Shown here: positions 1-6,939 of the stretch, piece after piece
How the letters are laid out: every line of letters starts with the position of its first letter
Position numbering within the stretch: the first letter of the stretch is position 1
NCBI GenBank assembly: GCA_045614025.1
Contig: JAZLCE010000004.1
Location: 1-14,835, forward strand
Source: RGIG4140 sp045614025
GTDB lineage: Bacteria; Pseudomonadota; Alphaproteobacteria; CAAHEQ01; UBA3637
Reading direction: 5' to 3'
DNA length: 14,835 nt
The notes under the pieces: generated by a model
Database searches by the model: none
What the model was told of the DNA's origin: nothing
Seen by the model: only the letters and a program-made list of their open reading frames with translations
Made by a program: the position numbers and the translations under genes

Positions 1-1
1 C

Positions 2-283
2 GGATGGCATAAAGCCTTAACTGCTTTAAAGAAAGGTGATTATGAAACGTTTTTAGATGAAATCAGCCGTAAGGGTGTTGGACATAAAAGAAATAATGCG
101 GTTATAATTCGAGGATATGAGGCAATTGATCCTTCCATTGGGGAGGTTGATATGGAATCGTTATTTAAGGATGAATCTGTTTTTAAATTTCGAAATAACA
201 AACTAACCAGAGAAGATATTAAAAAGAATATTCATATATTCCGACCACTCTTTTTAAAACATCAAAAGAAAAAGAGGCGATAA
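2..283 (+). CDS. 3' end of an unrecognised gene (partial)
   Basis: A reading frame open from the left edge to a TAA at 281-283 gives a 93-residue C-terminal fragment. It begins GWHKALTALKKGDYETFLDE and ends in a very basic tail (KHQKKKRR). The early part (G, then KAL.ALKKGDYE.FLDEI) vaguely recalls the C-terminal helices of phage lysozymes, but no catalytic residue is present in the visible part, so that is only a guess. The stop codon lies inside the loop of the terminator hairpin that follows. The start and most of the gene lie outside the window. Confidence 0.6.
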   Translation, partial: GWHKALTALKKGDYETFLDEISRKGVGHKRNNAVIIRGYEAIDPSIGEVDMESLFKDESVFKFRNNKLTREDIKKNIHIFRPLFLKHQKKKRR

Positions 284-298
284 GCCTCTTTTTTTTTA
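271..298. terminator. Bidirectional rho-independent terminator
   Basis: An 8-bp stem, AAAGAGGC (271-278) with GCCTCTTT (284-291), encloses a 5-base loop and is followed by a T run to 298. On the minus strand the same stem is followed by a pyrimidine tract with many Ts. It sits between two convergent genes, one ending at 283 (plus) and one at 296 (minus), and can serve both. Confidence 0.85.
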
Positions 299-937
299 TT
301 GAACTGGATCTAATAGACAATCGTCTTGAAGTCCAACACTCCAATATTCCTGCCCGAACTCATTTTCGTTTTTATATAATTCATTTAAATCATCATAATC
401 TTTTTCAATGACAGTATTGTACTCGCCTATTTTTTCGTATGATAATATAATTTCTCTATTGCTATCTGTGTATTTGCATTTTAATGCTGTGAAATCCACT
501 TTATCGATAAGAATTTCGCAATTATGAAGAGGATTATAAAATGTATCTGTATCTCTGAATGTGACATATATCTTATCTTTTCGAATAATATGATAGGTAT
601 ATCCAATGCTATCGCCGCCGCCATAAAGAATATGATTCAACGCTTTTTGTTTGAACTTGAACTTTAAATCTGGATTAAATTTATCAACAAATTTCTGCCT
701 GATTTGATCGCACTTTTTTTTAAGATCAGCTCTGCGCTCTTCAAAGGTTTTGTATCTTCTGACCCCGTTTTCAACGACGGTTAGTTCATTCTCTATTTCT
801 TTGCGATATTCTTCACGCTCTTTTTCAATTAACTCATATTCTTTATCGTCAGTGTTAAATGACTCCTGCGCCAAAACGGGCATTGCGCTCCCAACTAAAC
901 TTGCCAACATCAAACCCAAAACAAATGCTTTTTTCAT
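296..937 (-). CDS. Secreted hypothetical protein, 213 aa
   Basis: I do not recognise the family. Residues 1-23 form a clear Sec signal peptide: MKK, a hydrophobic core FVLGLMLASLVGSAMP, then VLA before Q24, so signal peptidase I cleavage would release a mature protein of about 190 residues into the periplasm or medium. Residues about 30-85 are strongly charged (E, K and R rich) and probably form a long helix or coiled coil. The C-terminal half looks like a mixed alpha/beta domain with four scattered cysteines. The ATG at 937 is preceded by AAGGAG at good spacing. The gene has its own sigma70-like promoter and ends at a terminator shared with the convergent upstream gene, so it is monocistronic. 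Confidence 0.85.
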   Translation of the reverse strand: MKKAFVLGLMLASLVGSAMPVLAQESFNTDDKEYELIEKEREEYRKEIENELTVVENGVRRYKTFEERRADLKKKCDQIRQKFVDKFNPDLKFKFKQKALNHILYGGGDSIGYTYHIIRKDKIYVTFRDTDTFYNPLHNCEILIDKVDFTALKCKYTDSNREIILSYEKIGEYNTVIEKDYDDLNELYKNENEFGQEYWSVGLQDDCLLDPVQ

Positions 938-958
938 CTTAATTCTCCTTAAAAAAAA

Positions 959-987
959 AGGATAAAACGCTTTACCTCAATTGTCAA
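959..987 (-). promoter_or_regulatory. Sigma70-type promoter of the secreted protein gene
   Basis: On the minus strand a perfect -35 TTGACA (987-982) is followed by exactly 17 bases and a -10 TATCCT (964-959), four of six to consensus. The expected start point near 952 leaves a leader of about 15 bases that still contains the AAGGAG ribosome binding site. The leader is very short but workable. Confidence 0.6.
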
Positions 988-1080
988 GGCCTTCTTATCA
1001 ACACTTTCACCCGAAATCTAGCATATTAACTCTAGGCCCAATTTCTGCTTTATGCCCTCTCTCTAACACTTCTTTTTTTA

Positions 1081-1120
1081 TATAGAGATAAAAAAAGAAA
1101 CCCCTGCCAAAAGCAGGGGT
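1081..1120 (-). terminator. Rho-independent terminator of gltX
   Basis: On the minus strand, about 30 bases after the gltX stop, ACCCCTGC (1120-1113) pairs with GCAGGGGT (1107-1100) around a 5-base loop. A T-rich tract (TTCTTTTTTT) follows. This is an 8-bp GC-rich stem with a textbook U tract. Confidence 0.9.
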
Positions 1121-1149
1121 AACTTATCGGTTTTGTTTTAAAGTTTATC

Positions 1150-2601
1150 TTATCGAGCGTTCACTTTTTCAATCGCTTTTGTTAAACGAGCGATCACTTC
1201 TTCTTGACCTAAAAGATAGGCAGCTTCTGTTGCACCACCAGCTGTGAATTGTTTGCCGGTTAATGCTGTGCGAATTGGCCATAAAACTTGCCCGTTTTTA
1301 AGACCCATTTTTTCAGGCAATGTCATCAAGGCATTATGCATTGCTTCCATGCTTTCAAAAGCGTTCTTATCTTGCAATAATTCCAAAGCAACTGGTAATA
1401 CTTTTGCCGTTACCTCAAGATCAGTTTTCATCTTTTTATGGCAATACATTTCAAGATCATATTCAGGCATTTCATCAAAGAAATCAACCAAATCAATAAT
1501 TTCGGATAAAACATTTACGCGTGGTTGCAAAACCCCAGATAATGTTTTCAAATCCAAATCGCGTTTGATGGCTTTTTCATAATAAGGCAATGCTTTTTCA
1601 TGGAAGTCTTCAAGGCTCATATTGCGGATATAAACCCCGTTAATCCATTTTAATTTTTCAATATCAAAAATGGCAGGGGCTTTATTAATGCCTTGAATAT
1701 TAAAGTTTTTAATCAAATCATCCATTGAAAAGATTTCTTGCTCTGTTTTTGGATTCCACCCTAAAAGGGCGATATAGTTCACAATAGCTTCTGTTAAATA
1801 TCCTTTGGCTTTTAAATCTTGGAAAGAAGCATCACCGTTGCGTTTGCTGAGCTTATTATGCGCATCTTTCATAATTGGAGGCAAGTGGATATAAGTTGGA
1901 ATATTCCAGCCAAAAGCTTCATACATTAAGTTATATTTTGGTGTGGAAGAAAGATATTCATTCCCGCGGATCACATGAGTGATATTCATCAAATGGTCAT
2001 CAATCACATTGGCAAAGTTATAGGTTGGATAGCCATCAGATTTAAGCAAAATGCCTTCATCAAGCGTTTTGTTTTCAACCGTGATGCGACCATAAACTTC
2101 ATCAATAAACGTTGTTTTTTTGAAAGGATCAATTGTTTGACGAACGGTATATTTTTCGCCATTTTTAATGCGTTCTTTGGCTTCTTCAAGGGTTAAATGT
2201 TTGCAAGGATCATCAAATTTAAAAGCTTTCCCTTGAGCTTCAGCTGCTTGTTTTTTGGCTTCTAATTCTTCGGCAGAGCAAAAACAATAATGCGCGCCAT
2301 TTAATTCAACCAATTTATCGGCATATTCTTTATAAAGAGGCAAACGATCGGATTGGATATATGGCCCAAAATCGCCCCCTTTATCTGGCCCTTCGTCATG
2401 AATTAAGCCAACATCTTTAAGTGTTTCATAAACAACATCAACTGCGCCTTCAACAAAGCGTTCTTGATCGGTATCTTCAATTCTTAAAATGAAAGATCCG
2501 CCAGCGTTTTTGGCGATAAGATATTCATAAAGAGCGGTTCTTAAGTTCCCAATATGCATATATCCAGTTGGGCTTGGTGCAAAACGACTTCTGATTGACA
2601 T
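1150..2601 (-). CDS. gltX: Glutamyl-tRNA synthetase, 483 aa
   Basis: This cytoplasmic class I aminoacyl-tRNA synthetase charges tRNA with glutamate using ATP. The N-terminus (MSIRSRFAPSPTGYMHIGNL) carries the HIGH-type signature as HIGN, followed by FILRIEDTDQER. The KMSKS-type loop appears as KLSKRNGD. The length is normal for bacterial GluRS. The frame is open upstream to 2814, but the ATG at 2601 is chosen because it begins the conserved fold, follows an AAAGGA site, and lies just after a strong promoter; the extra 71 residues resemble no GluRS. GPDKGGDFGPYIQSDR and related segments read more like Clostridia/Bacteroidetes enzymes than typical alphaproteobacterial ones. The gene stands alone, divergent from the phage-like cluster. 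Confidence 0.97.
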   Translation of the reverse strand: MSIRSRFAPSPTGYMHIGNLRTALYEYLIAKNAGGSFILRIEDTDQERFVEGAVDVVYETLKDVGLIHDEGPDKGGDFGPYIQSDRLPLYKEYADKLVELNGAHYCFCSAEELEAKKQAAEAQGKAFKFDDPCKHLTLEEAKERIKNGEKYTVRQTIDPFKKTTFIDEVYGRITVENKTLDEGILLKSDGYPTYNFANVIDDHLMNITHVIRGNEYLSSTPKYNLMYEAFGWNIPTYIHLPPIMKDAHNKLSKRNGDASFQDLKAKGYLTEAIVNYIALLGWNPKTEQEIFSMDDLIKNFNIQGINKAPAIFDIEKLKWINGVYIRNMSLEDFHEKALPYYEKAIKRDLDLKTLSGVLQPRVNVLSEIIDLVDFFDEMPEYDLEMYCHKKMKTDLEVTAKVLPVALELLQDKNAFESMEAMHNALMTLPEKMGLKNGQVLWPIRTALTGKQFTAGGATEAAYLLGQEEVIARLTKAIEKVNAR

Positions 2602-2632
2602 GAGAAAATTCCTTTCAATTAAATAATGAAAG

Positions 2633-2661
2633 AATATACAAAAATTTATCTCATTCGTCAA
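2633..2661 (-). promoter_or_regulatory. Sigma70-type promoter of gltX
   Basis: On the minus strand TTGACG (2661-2656) and TATATT (2638-2633) are separated by exactly 17 bases, five of six matches in each element. The predicted start near 2626 gives a leader of about 25 bases containing the AAAGGA site of gltX. It also shows that the long upstream extension of the gltX frame is not coding. Confidence 0.8.
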
Positions 2662-2741
2662 GAAAAATCTATTCTTCTTTCCTTTTTTAGGCAAGGGGAT
2701 TTTTTTATTTTCATCAACAAAACAAGGAAAGGATTTTGAAA

Positions 2742-2978
2742 ATGAATTATTCCAAACAAGCAAGCTTTTTAATGCTTTCAAAAATTCAAGAGATGGCTTT
2801 AGATCAAACGCCAAAACCTGATTTTACGGCCGCTTTAAGAGCCGAAGAACTTAAGGGAAAGTTGTTTCATCTTTATCAAGAAAAAAAAGATGATGCCAAA
2901 ACAATTGCAACGGTTTTAACCCCCAAAGCTTTGGTTTCATTTGTGGAATCAGAGCAATTAAACCAATTAGATTTTTAA
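2742..2978 (+). CDS. Small protein before TerL, probable minimal terminase small subunit
   Basis: 78 residues starting at ATG 2742, with AGGAAAGGA about 8 bases upstream; a TTG six bases earlier is too close to this site to be the start. Position directly before the large terminase subunit, in the same direction with a 13-base gap, suggests the small subunit. The segment ALRAEELKGKLFHLYQ resembles the AL.A.ELLGKHLGMF helix found towards the C-terminus of many phage small terminase subunits. What is missing is the N-terminal helix-turn-helix DNA-binding domain, so this is about half the usual length. It may be a remnant, or a distinct small adaptor. I infer the function mainly from position. 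Confidence 0.6.
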   Translation: MNYSKQASFLMLSKIQEMALDQTPKPDFTAALRAEELKGKLFHLYQEKKDDAKTIATVLTPKALVSFVESEQLNQLDF

Positions 2979-2991
2979 AAGGAGATTTTTT

Positions 2992-4338
2992 ATGAAAGAA
3001 AAAGCTGAAAAGATGATCGAAGTGAATATCCCAGCGGTTTTTAAAGAATTGCTCACAATAAAAAAACGCGTTAAACTTTATTATGGGGGCAGAAGTGGGG
3101 GCAAAAGTTATGCCTTTGCTGATAGTTTGCTTTTAAAGGCGCGTCAAGAAAAGCTTTTTATCGTTTGTTTGCGCGAAATTCAAAGTTCGATTAAAGATTC
3201 CGTTAAAAAACTTTTGGAAGATAGGATTTTACATTATGGGTTTCAAGATTACAAAATTTTTGAAACACGAATTGAAAATCAAATCACGGGGAGTGTTTTT
3301 GTTTTTAAAGGGTTGCGTGATCAAGATCCTCAAAAAATCAAATCATTAGAAGGGGCGGATATTGCTTGGATTGAAGAAGCGCAAACCATCAGCAAAAAAA
3401 GCTTTGATATTTTGCTCCCAACGATCAGAAAACCAAACTCTGAAATTTGGATCAGTATGAACCGCGAGCTTGAAAATGATCCTGTTTGGGTGGCTTTGGG
3501 AGCGAATCCTGATGAAAACACATTTGTTAAAAAAGTGAACTTTTATGATAATCCTTTTTGCCCAAAAGAAATGATTGAACTGGCCTATAAAACCAAAAAA
3601 ACAGCGCCTGAAGACTATGCGCATATTTGGTTGGGCGAACCTGTGAGCGAAGTTTCATCTAAATTGATTCCACCCGTTTTGGTTCGGAAAGCTCAGAGCG
3701 CTCAATTCTTTGAAACTTATTCGCCTTTGGTAATTGGGCTTGATATTGCAAGGTTTGGAGATGATGAATCCGTTTTTTGCTTTCGAAGAGGGCGCGTTGT
3801 GGAACGCTTTGAAATTTTTAAGAAAAAAGATACTGTTCAATTGGCTGATATCGCTTCCAGATATTTAGAAGACTTTCACCCCAAAAAGCTTTTTATGGAT
3901 ATTGGCGCCAATGGAGCAGGGGTTTATGATATTTTAACCGATCGTGGCTTTGCGCCTTTGATTAAGGGGGTATTTTTCGGGGGCAAAGCCATGAATGGGG
4001 ATCGATATGTGAACAAACGCGCCGAAATGTGGGATCATATCCTTTCCTTTTTATCGCAAGACTTGGATGTTTTATTGCCAGCAGATGAAATGCTTTTTGC
4101 TGATTTAACATCCGTGAATAAAAAATATGATCCCATGGGCCGGTTGCAACTTGAAAGCAAAGAAGAAATTAAAAAACGTTTGGGTCGTTCGCCAGATAGA
4201 GGGGATGCTTTAGCGCTCACATTTGCCGAGCCTGTTTTTGAAACGAGGGAAGATCTTTTGAAAAAAACGCATCTGTTTGGTTCTGGGCGCGTTCAAGTGG
4301 AAGATTTGTTCCAAAAACCCAAATATCAGGGATGGTGA
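2992..4338 (+). CDS. terL: Phage terminase large subunit (PBSX/Terminase_3 type), 448 aa
   Basis: This is the ATPase and nuclease that pumps DNA into the prohead through the portal and cuts it. The N-terminal motor domain has Walker A GGRSGGKS (32-39), Walker B IAWIEEA (124-130) with its catalytic glutamate, and a coupling-type segment WISMN (153-157). The C-terminal RNase H-like nuclease has D251 in GLDIARFGDD, D303 in FMDIGANGAG, and D405 in SPDRGDALALTFAEP, the usual three metal-binding acidic positions. Length is normal and all motifs are intact, so the protein should be active. The ATG at 2992 follows AAAAGGAG. After the stop at 4338 the transcript runs towards a new promoter for the EF-hand gene rather than straight into portal, which is unusual. 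Confidence 0.95.
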   Translation: MKEKAEKMIEVNIPAVFKELLTIKKRVKLYYGGRSGGKSYAFADSLLLKARQEKLFIVCLREIQSSIKDSVKKLLEDRILHYGFQDYKIFETRIENQITGSVFVFKGLRDQDPQKIKSLEGADIAWIEEAQTISKKSFDILLPTIRKPNSEIWISMNRELENDPVWVALGANPDENTFVKKVNFYDNPFCPKEMIELAYKTKKTAPEDYAHIWLGEPVSEVSSKLIPPVLVRKAQSAQFFETYSPLVIGLDIARFGDDESVFCFRRGRVVERFEIFKKKDTVQLADIASRYLEDFHPKKLFMDIGANGAGVYDILTDRGFAPLIKGVFFGGKAMNGDRYVNKRAEMWDHILSFLSQDLDVLLPADEMLFADLTSVNKKYDPMGRLQLESKEEIKKRLGRSPDRGDALALTFAEPVFETREDLLKKTHLFGSGRVQVEDLFQKPKYQGW

Positions 4339-4366
4339 TTTTTTTGCTTTCTTTCCTTGTTTTTTA

Positions 4367-4375
4367 TGGTATACT
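4367..4375 (+). promoter_or_regulatory. Extended -10 promoter of the EF-hand gene
   Basis: TGGTATACT is an extended -10 element (TG, one base, then TATACT, five of six to consensus). No convincing -35 lies at 17 bases; TTGCTT at 4344-4349 is 20 bases away. The predicted start near 4382 is about 32 bases before the ATG at 4414. It implies transcription of the EF-hand gene independent of terminase. Confidence 0.5.
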
Positions 4376-4413
4376 AAAAGTATGAATGATATGAAAATAT
4401 CGAGGGGGAATAT

Positions 4414-5481
4414 ATGGCAAATGATAACTTAAAGAGAGCAAAAGTTTTGACTCAAGAGGAGCCAGGTTCTCAAAAAACAACTGATTTAGCTAACCTTAGA
4501 CGTCTTAGTTTAAGGGGGCCTCAAACGCAATCAACATATTCCCATAATGAAATAACCACTGCTGAGGCCATGAGAATGGATAGATCAGGAAGCGTTGTTC
4601 CTGGCATTTTAACAACCGGTTCTGGATTTCTTCCAGGGGGAAAGCCGGTTGTTGATGCCATTAATGTGGTAGATGATATTAAAAAAACGAACCAATTGGG
4701 CGTTTCAGGTGGTGGTTTTGGGGCCCTAGGAGATGCCGATATCTTTTTGGAAGAAGTCACATCAGAAAGGGAATCTTTTTTTGGTAAAATCGGGAAAGGA
4801 TTTTCTTGGATTTTTTCAAAAATTTCTAATTTCTTTTCAAGCTTAATCCCAGGTGGTTCTTTTGTTTCCGGTGGCGTTCAAGTGGGTTTGGAAATGGGTT
4901 CACAGTCTTTTGAAAATGCAGAAAAAGGGCGTTATCGGGAATTAACAGGCCAAAAGCTTATTTTTGCTGATCGGGATGATTTAGAAGAAATATTCCATAC
5001 GGATCAAGAGGAAATATTAAATGCAATCGCTTCTGTTTTAGATGTGAATTCTGATGGGAGAGTAGATGAGTTGGAATTATCAACGGCGCGGACGCTTTTA
5101 GATCAAGATCGCTCGGGCAATGTTTCAGCTGAAGAAATTCAAGCTCATGGGGGACTTCAAGGGGCGATGGCTTATTTAAATCAGCATCACAAAGATGCCA
5201 TTGACCTAGTTGAATATGATGAAACATTTGGCCGATATAATTTATTGGAAACATTGGGCCGTTCTTCTGAAACACGAGAAACCATCGGTAATCGCTTTAT
5301 GGAACTTGATAAGAATAAAGATGGCACTGTTTCGCGAGATGAATATCGCGAAGCGTTGGCTGGCTTGGATACAAATGGTGATAGAATTATTGATCGAAAG
5401 GAAAGAAACGCTGTTCAAGATGATCCAAATTCGGCTTTTAATTTAATGGTTCAAAGATTAAATAACTCTGGTCGTGGATAA
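4414..5481 (+). CDS. Four-EF-hand calcium-binding protein, 355 aa
   Basis: Four canonical 12-residue EF-hand loops occur in two pairs: D210-E221 (DVNSDGRVDELE), D230-E241 (DQDRSGNVSAEE), D299-E310 (DKNKDGTVSRDE) and D319-E330 (DTNGDRIIDRKE). Each has Asp at position 1 and Glu at 12, so calcium binding is very likely; loop 4 has Arg instead of Gly at position 6. The N-terminal 110 residues are polar and Gly/Ser rich. Residues about 122-162 are hydrophobic or amphipathic (FFGKIGKGFSWIFSKISNFF, then a Gly-rich stretch) and might contact membrane. There is no signal peptide. The ATG follows GAGGGGG and its own promoter. It sits between TerL and the late operon, where no standard phage gene of this kind is expected. 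It could be a virion protein, a cargo (moron) gene or a calcium-responsive regulator; I cannot choose. Confidence 0.85.
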   Translation: MANDNLKRAKVLTQEEPGSQKTTDLANLRRLSLRGPQTQSTYSHNEITTAEAMRMDRSGSVVPGILTTGSGFLPGGKPVVDAINVVDDIKKTNQLGVSGGGFGALGDADIFLEEVTSERESFFGKIGKGFSWIFSKISNFFSSLIPGGSFVSGGVQVGLEMGSQSFENAEKGRYRELTGQKLIFADRDDLEEIFHTDQEEILNAIASVLDVNSDGRVDELELSTARTLLDQDRSGNVSAEEIQAHGGLQGAMAYLNQHHKDAIDLVEYDETFGRYNLLETLGRSSETRETIGNRFMELDKNKDGTVSRDEYREALAGLDTNGDRIIDRKERNAVQDDPNSAFNLMVQRLNNSGRG

Positions 5482-5567
5482 GAGGAAATGAAGCAATCGG
5501 TTGATGACTTTTTTTTATCAACACATCTAAATTATTTTTTTATGCGCCCATTTTAACCCATTTACTT

Positions 5568-5802
5568 TCCTCTTACTTTATTTCTCCTCCATTAAACCAA
5601 ACCTAGATGCCCACTTGGGCAGAATTTAACAGCTCCGCTTACTTTATTTCCCACATTAAACCAAACCTAAATGCCCATTTGGGCAGAATTTGACTATTCC
5701 TCTTACTTTATTCCCCCCATTAAAACTAAACCTAAATGCCCACTTGGGCAGAATTTGACCGCTCCTCTTATTTTATTTGCCCCCATTAAACCAAACCTAA
5801 AT
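5568..5802. repeat. Tandem array, about 65-bp unit x 3.6, each full unit with a palindrome
   Basis: Units run 5568-5633, 5634-5697, 5698-5762 and a partial one at 5763-5802. Shared parts are TCCTCTTACTTTATTT, then CATTAAACCAAACCTAAA, then a palindrome, then AGAATTTGAC. The palindromes are TGCCCA-CT-TGGGCA (5608-5621), TGCCCA-TT-TGGGCA (5672-5685) and TGCCCA-CT-TGGGCA (5737-5750). The unit length is not a multiple of three, which argues against coding. Differences between copies avoid the palindrome arms, while unit length drifts (66, 64, 65). The 64-65-base spacing is close to six helical turns, as expected for repeated protein-binding sites on one DNA face. It could be an operator array, a packaging or partition site, or origin iterons. 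Confidence 0.85.
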
Positions 5803-5901
5803 TATATATTCTTCTGGTTTAAGTGAAACTTTAAGAATCTTTAATAACCTTTTGATACTATTAGATATTAACATTTTGTCACAATTGTCATTTTTTCCCT
5901 G

Positions 5902-5930
5902 TTGCCTTTTTTTATTTTGGAGGGTAGAGT
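5902..5930 (+). promoter_or_regulatory. Possible promoter before the late operon
   Basis: TTGCCT (5902-5907) and TAGAGT (5925-5930) are 17 bases apart, four of six matches in each. If used, transcription would begin near 5937 and the first 65 bases would contain the hairpin at 5963-6002. The match is weak and this call is tentative. Confidence 0.25.
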
Positions 5931-5962
5931 AAGGTAAAATAGGAATTAAAGTATTTTAAAAC

Positions 5963-6002
5963 AAGCTTTGAAGAGAAGAGTTCTTTTCAAGGCTTTTTTT
6001 TT
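5963..6002 (+). terminator. Strong hairpin with T tract just upstream of the late operon
   Basis: AAGCTTTGAAGAGAA (5963-5977) pairs with TTCTTTTCAAGGCTT (5981-5995), a 15-bp stem with two G-T wobbles and a 3-base loop, followed directly by seven more Ts. It looks like a rho-independent terminator. Only 24 bases separate its end from the ATG at 6027, and these hold the ribosome binding site, leaving no room for a promoter. Either the operon is transcribed through it (antitermination or attenuation) or it ends the upstream transcript with some read-through. Confidence 0.75.
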
Positions 6003-6026
6003 AACATTTAAACGAAAGGAAAAAAT

Positions 6027-6530
6027 ATGAACGTTTTTGCAAAATTTTATGACCGCATGATTAAAACTGAAGAAATCAACCCTAAAACTGGGTTACCTGT
6101 TTTTAAAGAGGTTTGCTTTGTTGAAATCAGGATTAAAAACAATTCAACGGATGTGGTTGATCAGCCTGCAACGCAAGAAAAAATTAATCGCTTCATGCCT
6201 CAATATCAACTTTATCTTCAAGCCAAAGAAAAGGAAAAAAAGGGAACAAGCCTTTCCTTATTTGCTTTTTTAACGCTAGATGAACAAGAAACGTTGAAAT
6301 CTCATGGAATTTTCACGTTGGAAGAATTTGTTGCCCTGCCAAAATCAAAGGTAGAATCTTTAAATTTGCAAGAAGAGCATAAAAAGGCCAAGCTGTTTGT
6401 GAAAACTCATAAAAATCAAGCTGCTTTAAGTGAGTTGACAAAAGAAAATGCCTCATTAAAGAAGGAAATTGAAAACTTGAAACAAGCATTAAACCAAAAA
6501 GGAGGGGTGCATGAATCCATTACTGAATGA
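6027..6530 (+). CDS. Phage hypothetical protein, 167 aa, late-operon first gene
   Basis: The arrangement resembles a small protein that I recall from podovirus-like clusters: a strand-rich start ending in CFVEIRIKNNSTDVVDQPAT, a segment INRFMPQYQLYLQAKE, a linker, then LTLDEQETLKSHGIFTLEEF, similar to the helical LT..E...L...GI.T.EEL pattern of that family. Residues about 134-158 form a predicted coiled coil (LTKENASLKKEIENLKQAL). It has no signal peptide or membrane segment. GAAAGGA precedes the ATG. Its end overlaps the lysozyme start by 20 bases, so the two are translationally coupled. The role is unknown; assembly or virion association is an inference from neighbours. Confidence 0.75.
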   Translation: MNVFAKFYDRMIKTEEINPKTGLPVFKEVCFVEIRIKNNSTDVVDQPATQEKINRFMPQYQLYLQAKEKEKKGTSLSLFAFLTLDEQETLKSHGIFTLEEFVALPKSKVESLNLQEEHKKAKLFVKTHKNQAALSELTKENASLKKEIENLKQALNQKGGVHESITE

Positions 6531-6939
6531 AAAATTGATGTATCGCCTGATTAAAGAAGAGGGCCTGCGTTTAAAACCATATCGCTGTTCCAAAGGAAAG
6601 CTCACCATTGGTGTTGGGCGCAATTTAGATGACAAGGGCCTTTCAAATGAAGAGGCTCTTTTTTTGCTTCAAAATGATATTCAAGAAGCAATTGCCTCTT
6701 TAAAAAAGGAATTTCCTTTTTTTCAAAGTTTAAGCATGGATCGGCAAATTGTTTTGATTGATATGTGTTTTAATTTGGGGATTAACCGGTTAAAAGGATT
6801 TAAAAAAATGATTAAAGCCATTGAAGAAAAAGATTATTCTTTGGCATCAAAAGAAATGCTTTCCTCTTTATGGGCAAAGCAAGTTGGAGCGCGTTCTAAA
6901 GATTTGGCGCACCTGATGAAAACAGGGGTTTCAAATTAA
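6511..6939 (+). CDS. T4-type lysozyme endolysin (GH24), 142 aa
   Basis: Hydrolyses the glycan strands of peptidoglycan to release progeny. EEGLRLKPYRCSKGKLTIGVG aligns with the T4 lysozyme active site: E17 matches Glu11, C26 matches Asp20, T32 matches Thr26, preserving the E-8-D/C-5-T spacing. Cysteine in place of aspartate is a known natural variant of this family. The rest, including MCFNLGINRLKGF, follows the family, and 142 residues is a normal single-domain length. No signal peptide or signal anchor is present, so export would depend on a holin. The start ATG has GGAGGGG directly upstream and lies within the end of the preceding gene; the stop is immediately followed by the i-spanin start. 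Confidence 0.93.
   Translation: MNPLLNEKLMYRLIKEEGLRLKPYRCSKGKLTIGVGRNLDDKGLSNEEALFLLQNDIQEAIASLKKEFPFFQSLSMDRQIVLIDMCFNLGINRLKGFKKMIKAIEEKDYSLASKEMLSSLWAKQVGARSKDLAHLMKTGVSN

Larger units (their letters stand above)
5482..6026. other. 545-base non-coding gap between EF-hand gene and late operon
   Basis: No reading frame with a ribosome binding site is visible on either strand. It holds a weak inverted repeat (5500-5505 with 5517-5522, T run inside the loop), the tandem palindromic repeat array (5568-5802), an AT-rich stretch with the direct repeat TTGTCA (5876-5881 and 5885-5890), a possible promoter, and a strong hairpin just before the next gene. In a compact phage gene cluster a gap this size suggests a regulatory or DNA-recognition function. 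Confidence 0.7.

Noticed and set aside
2736..2741. TTG start for the TerS-like gene
   Set aside because: Only about two bases separate it from AGGA, too close; the ATG six bases later is properly spaced.
2602..2814. 71-codon N-terminal extension of gltX
   Set aside because: It precedes the conserved start MSIRSRFAPSPTG, crosses the gltX promoter and the opposite-strand small gene, and has no GluRS similarity; the ATG at 2601 has its own ribosome binding site.
5500..5522. Terminator for the EF-hand gene
   Set aside because: The inverted repeat has only six pairs, an 11-base loop that contains the T run, and no T tract after the stem.
5568..5802. CRISPR array
   Set aside because: The units are continuous with no unique spacers of constant length, and no cas gene is present; this is a tandem repeat with palindromes.
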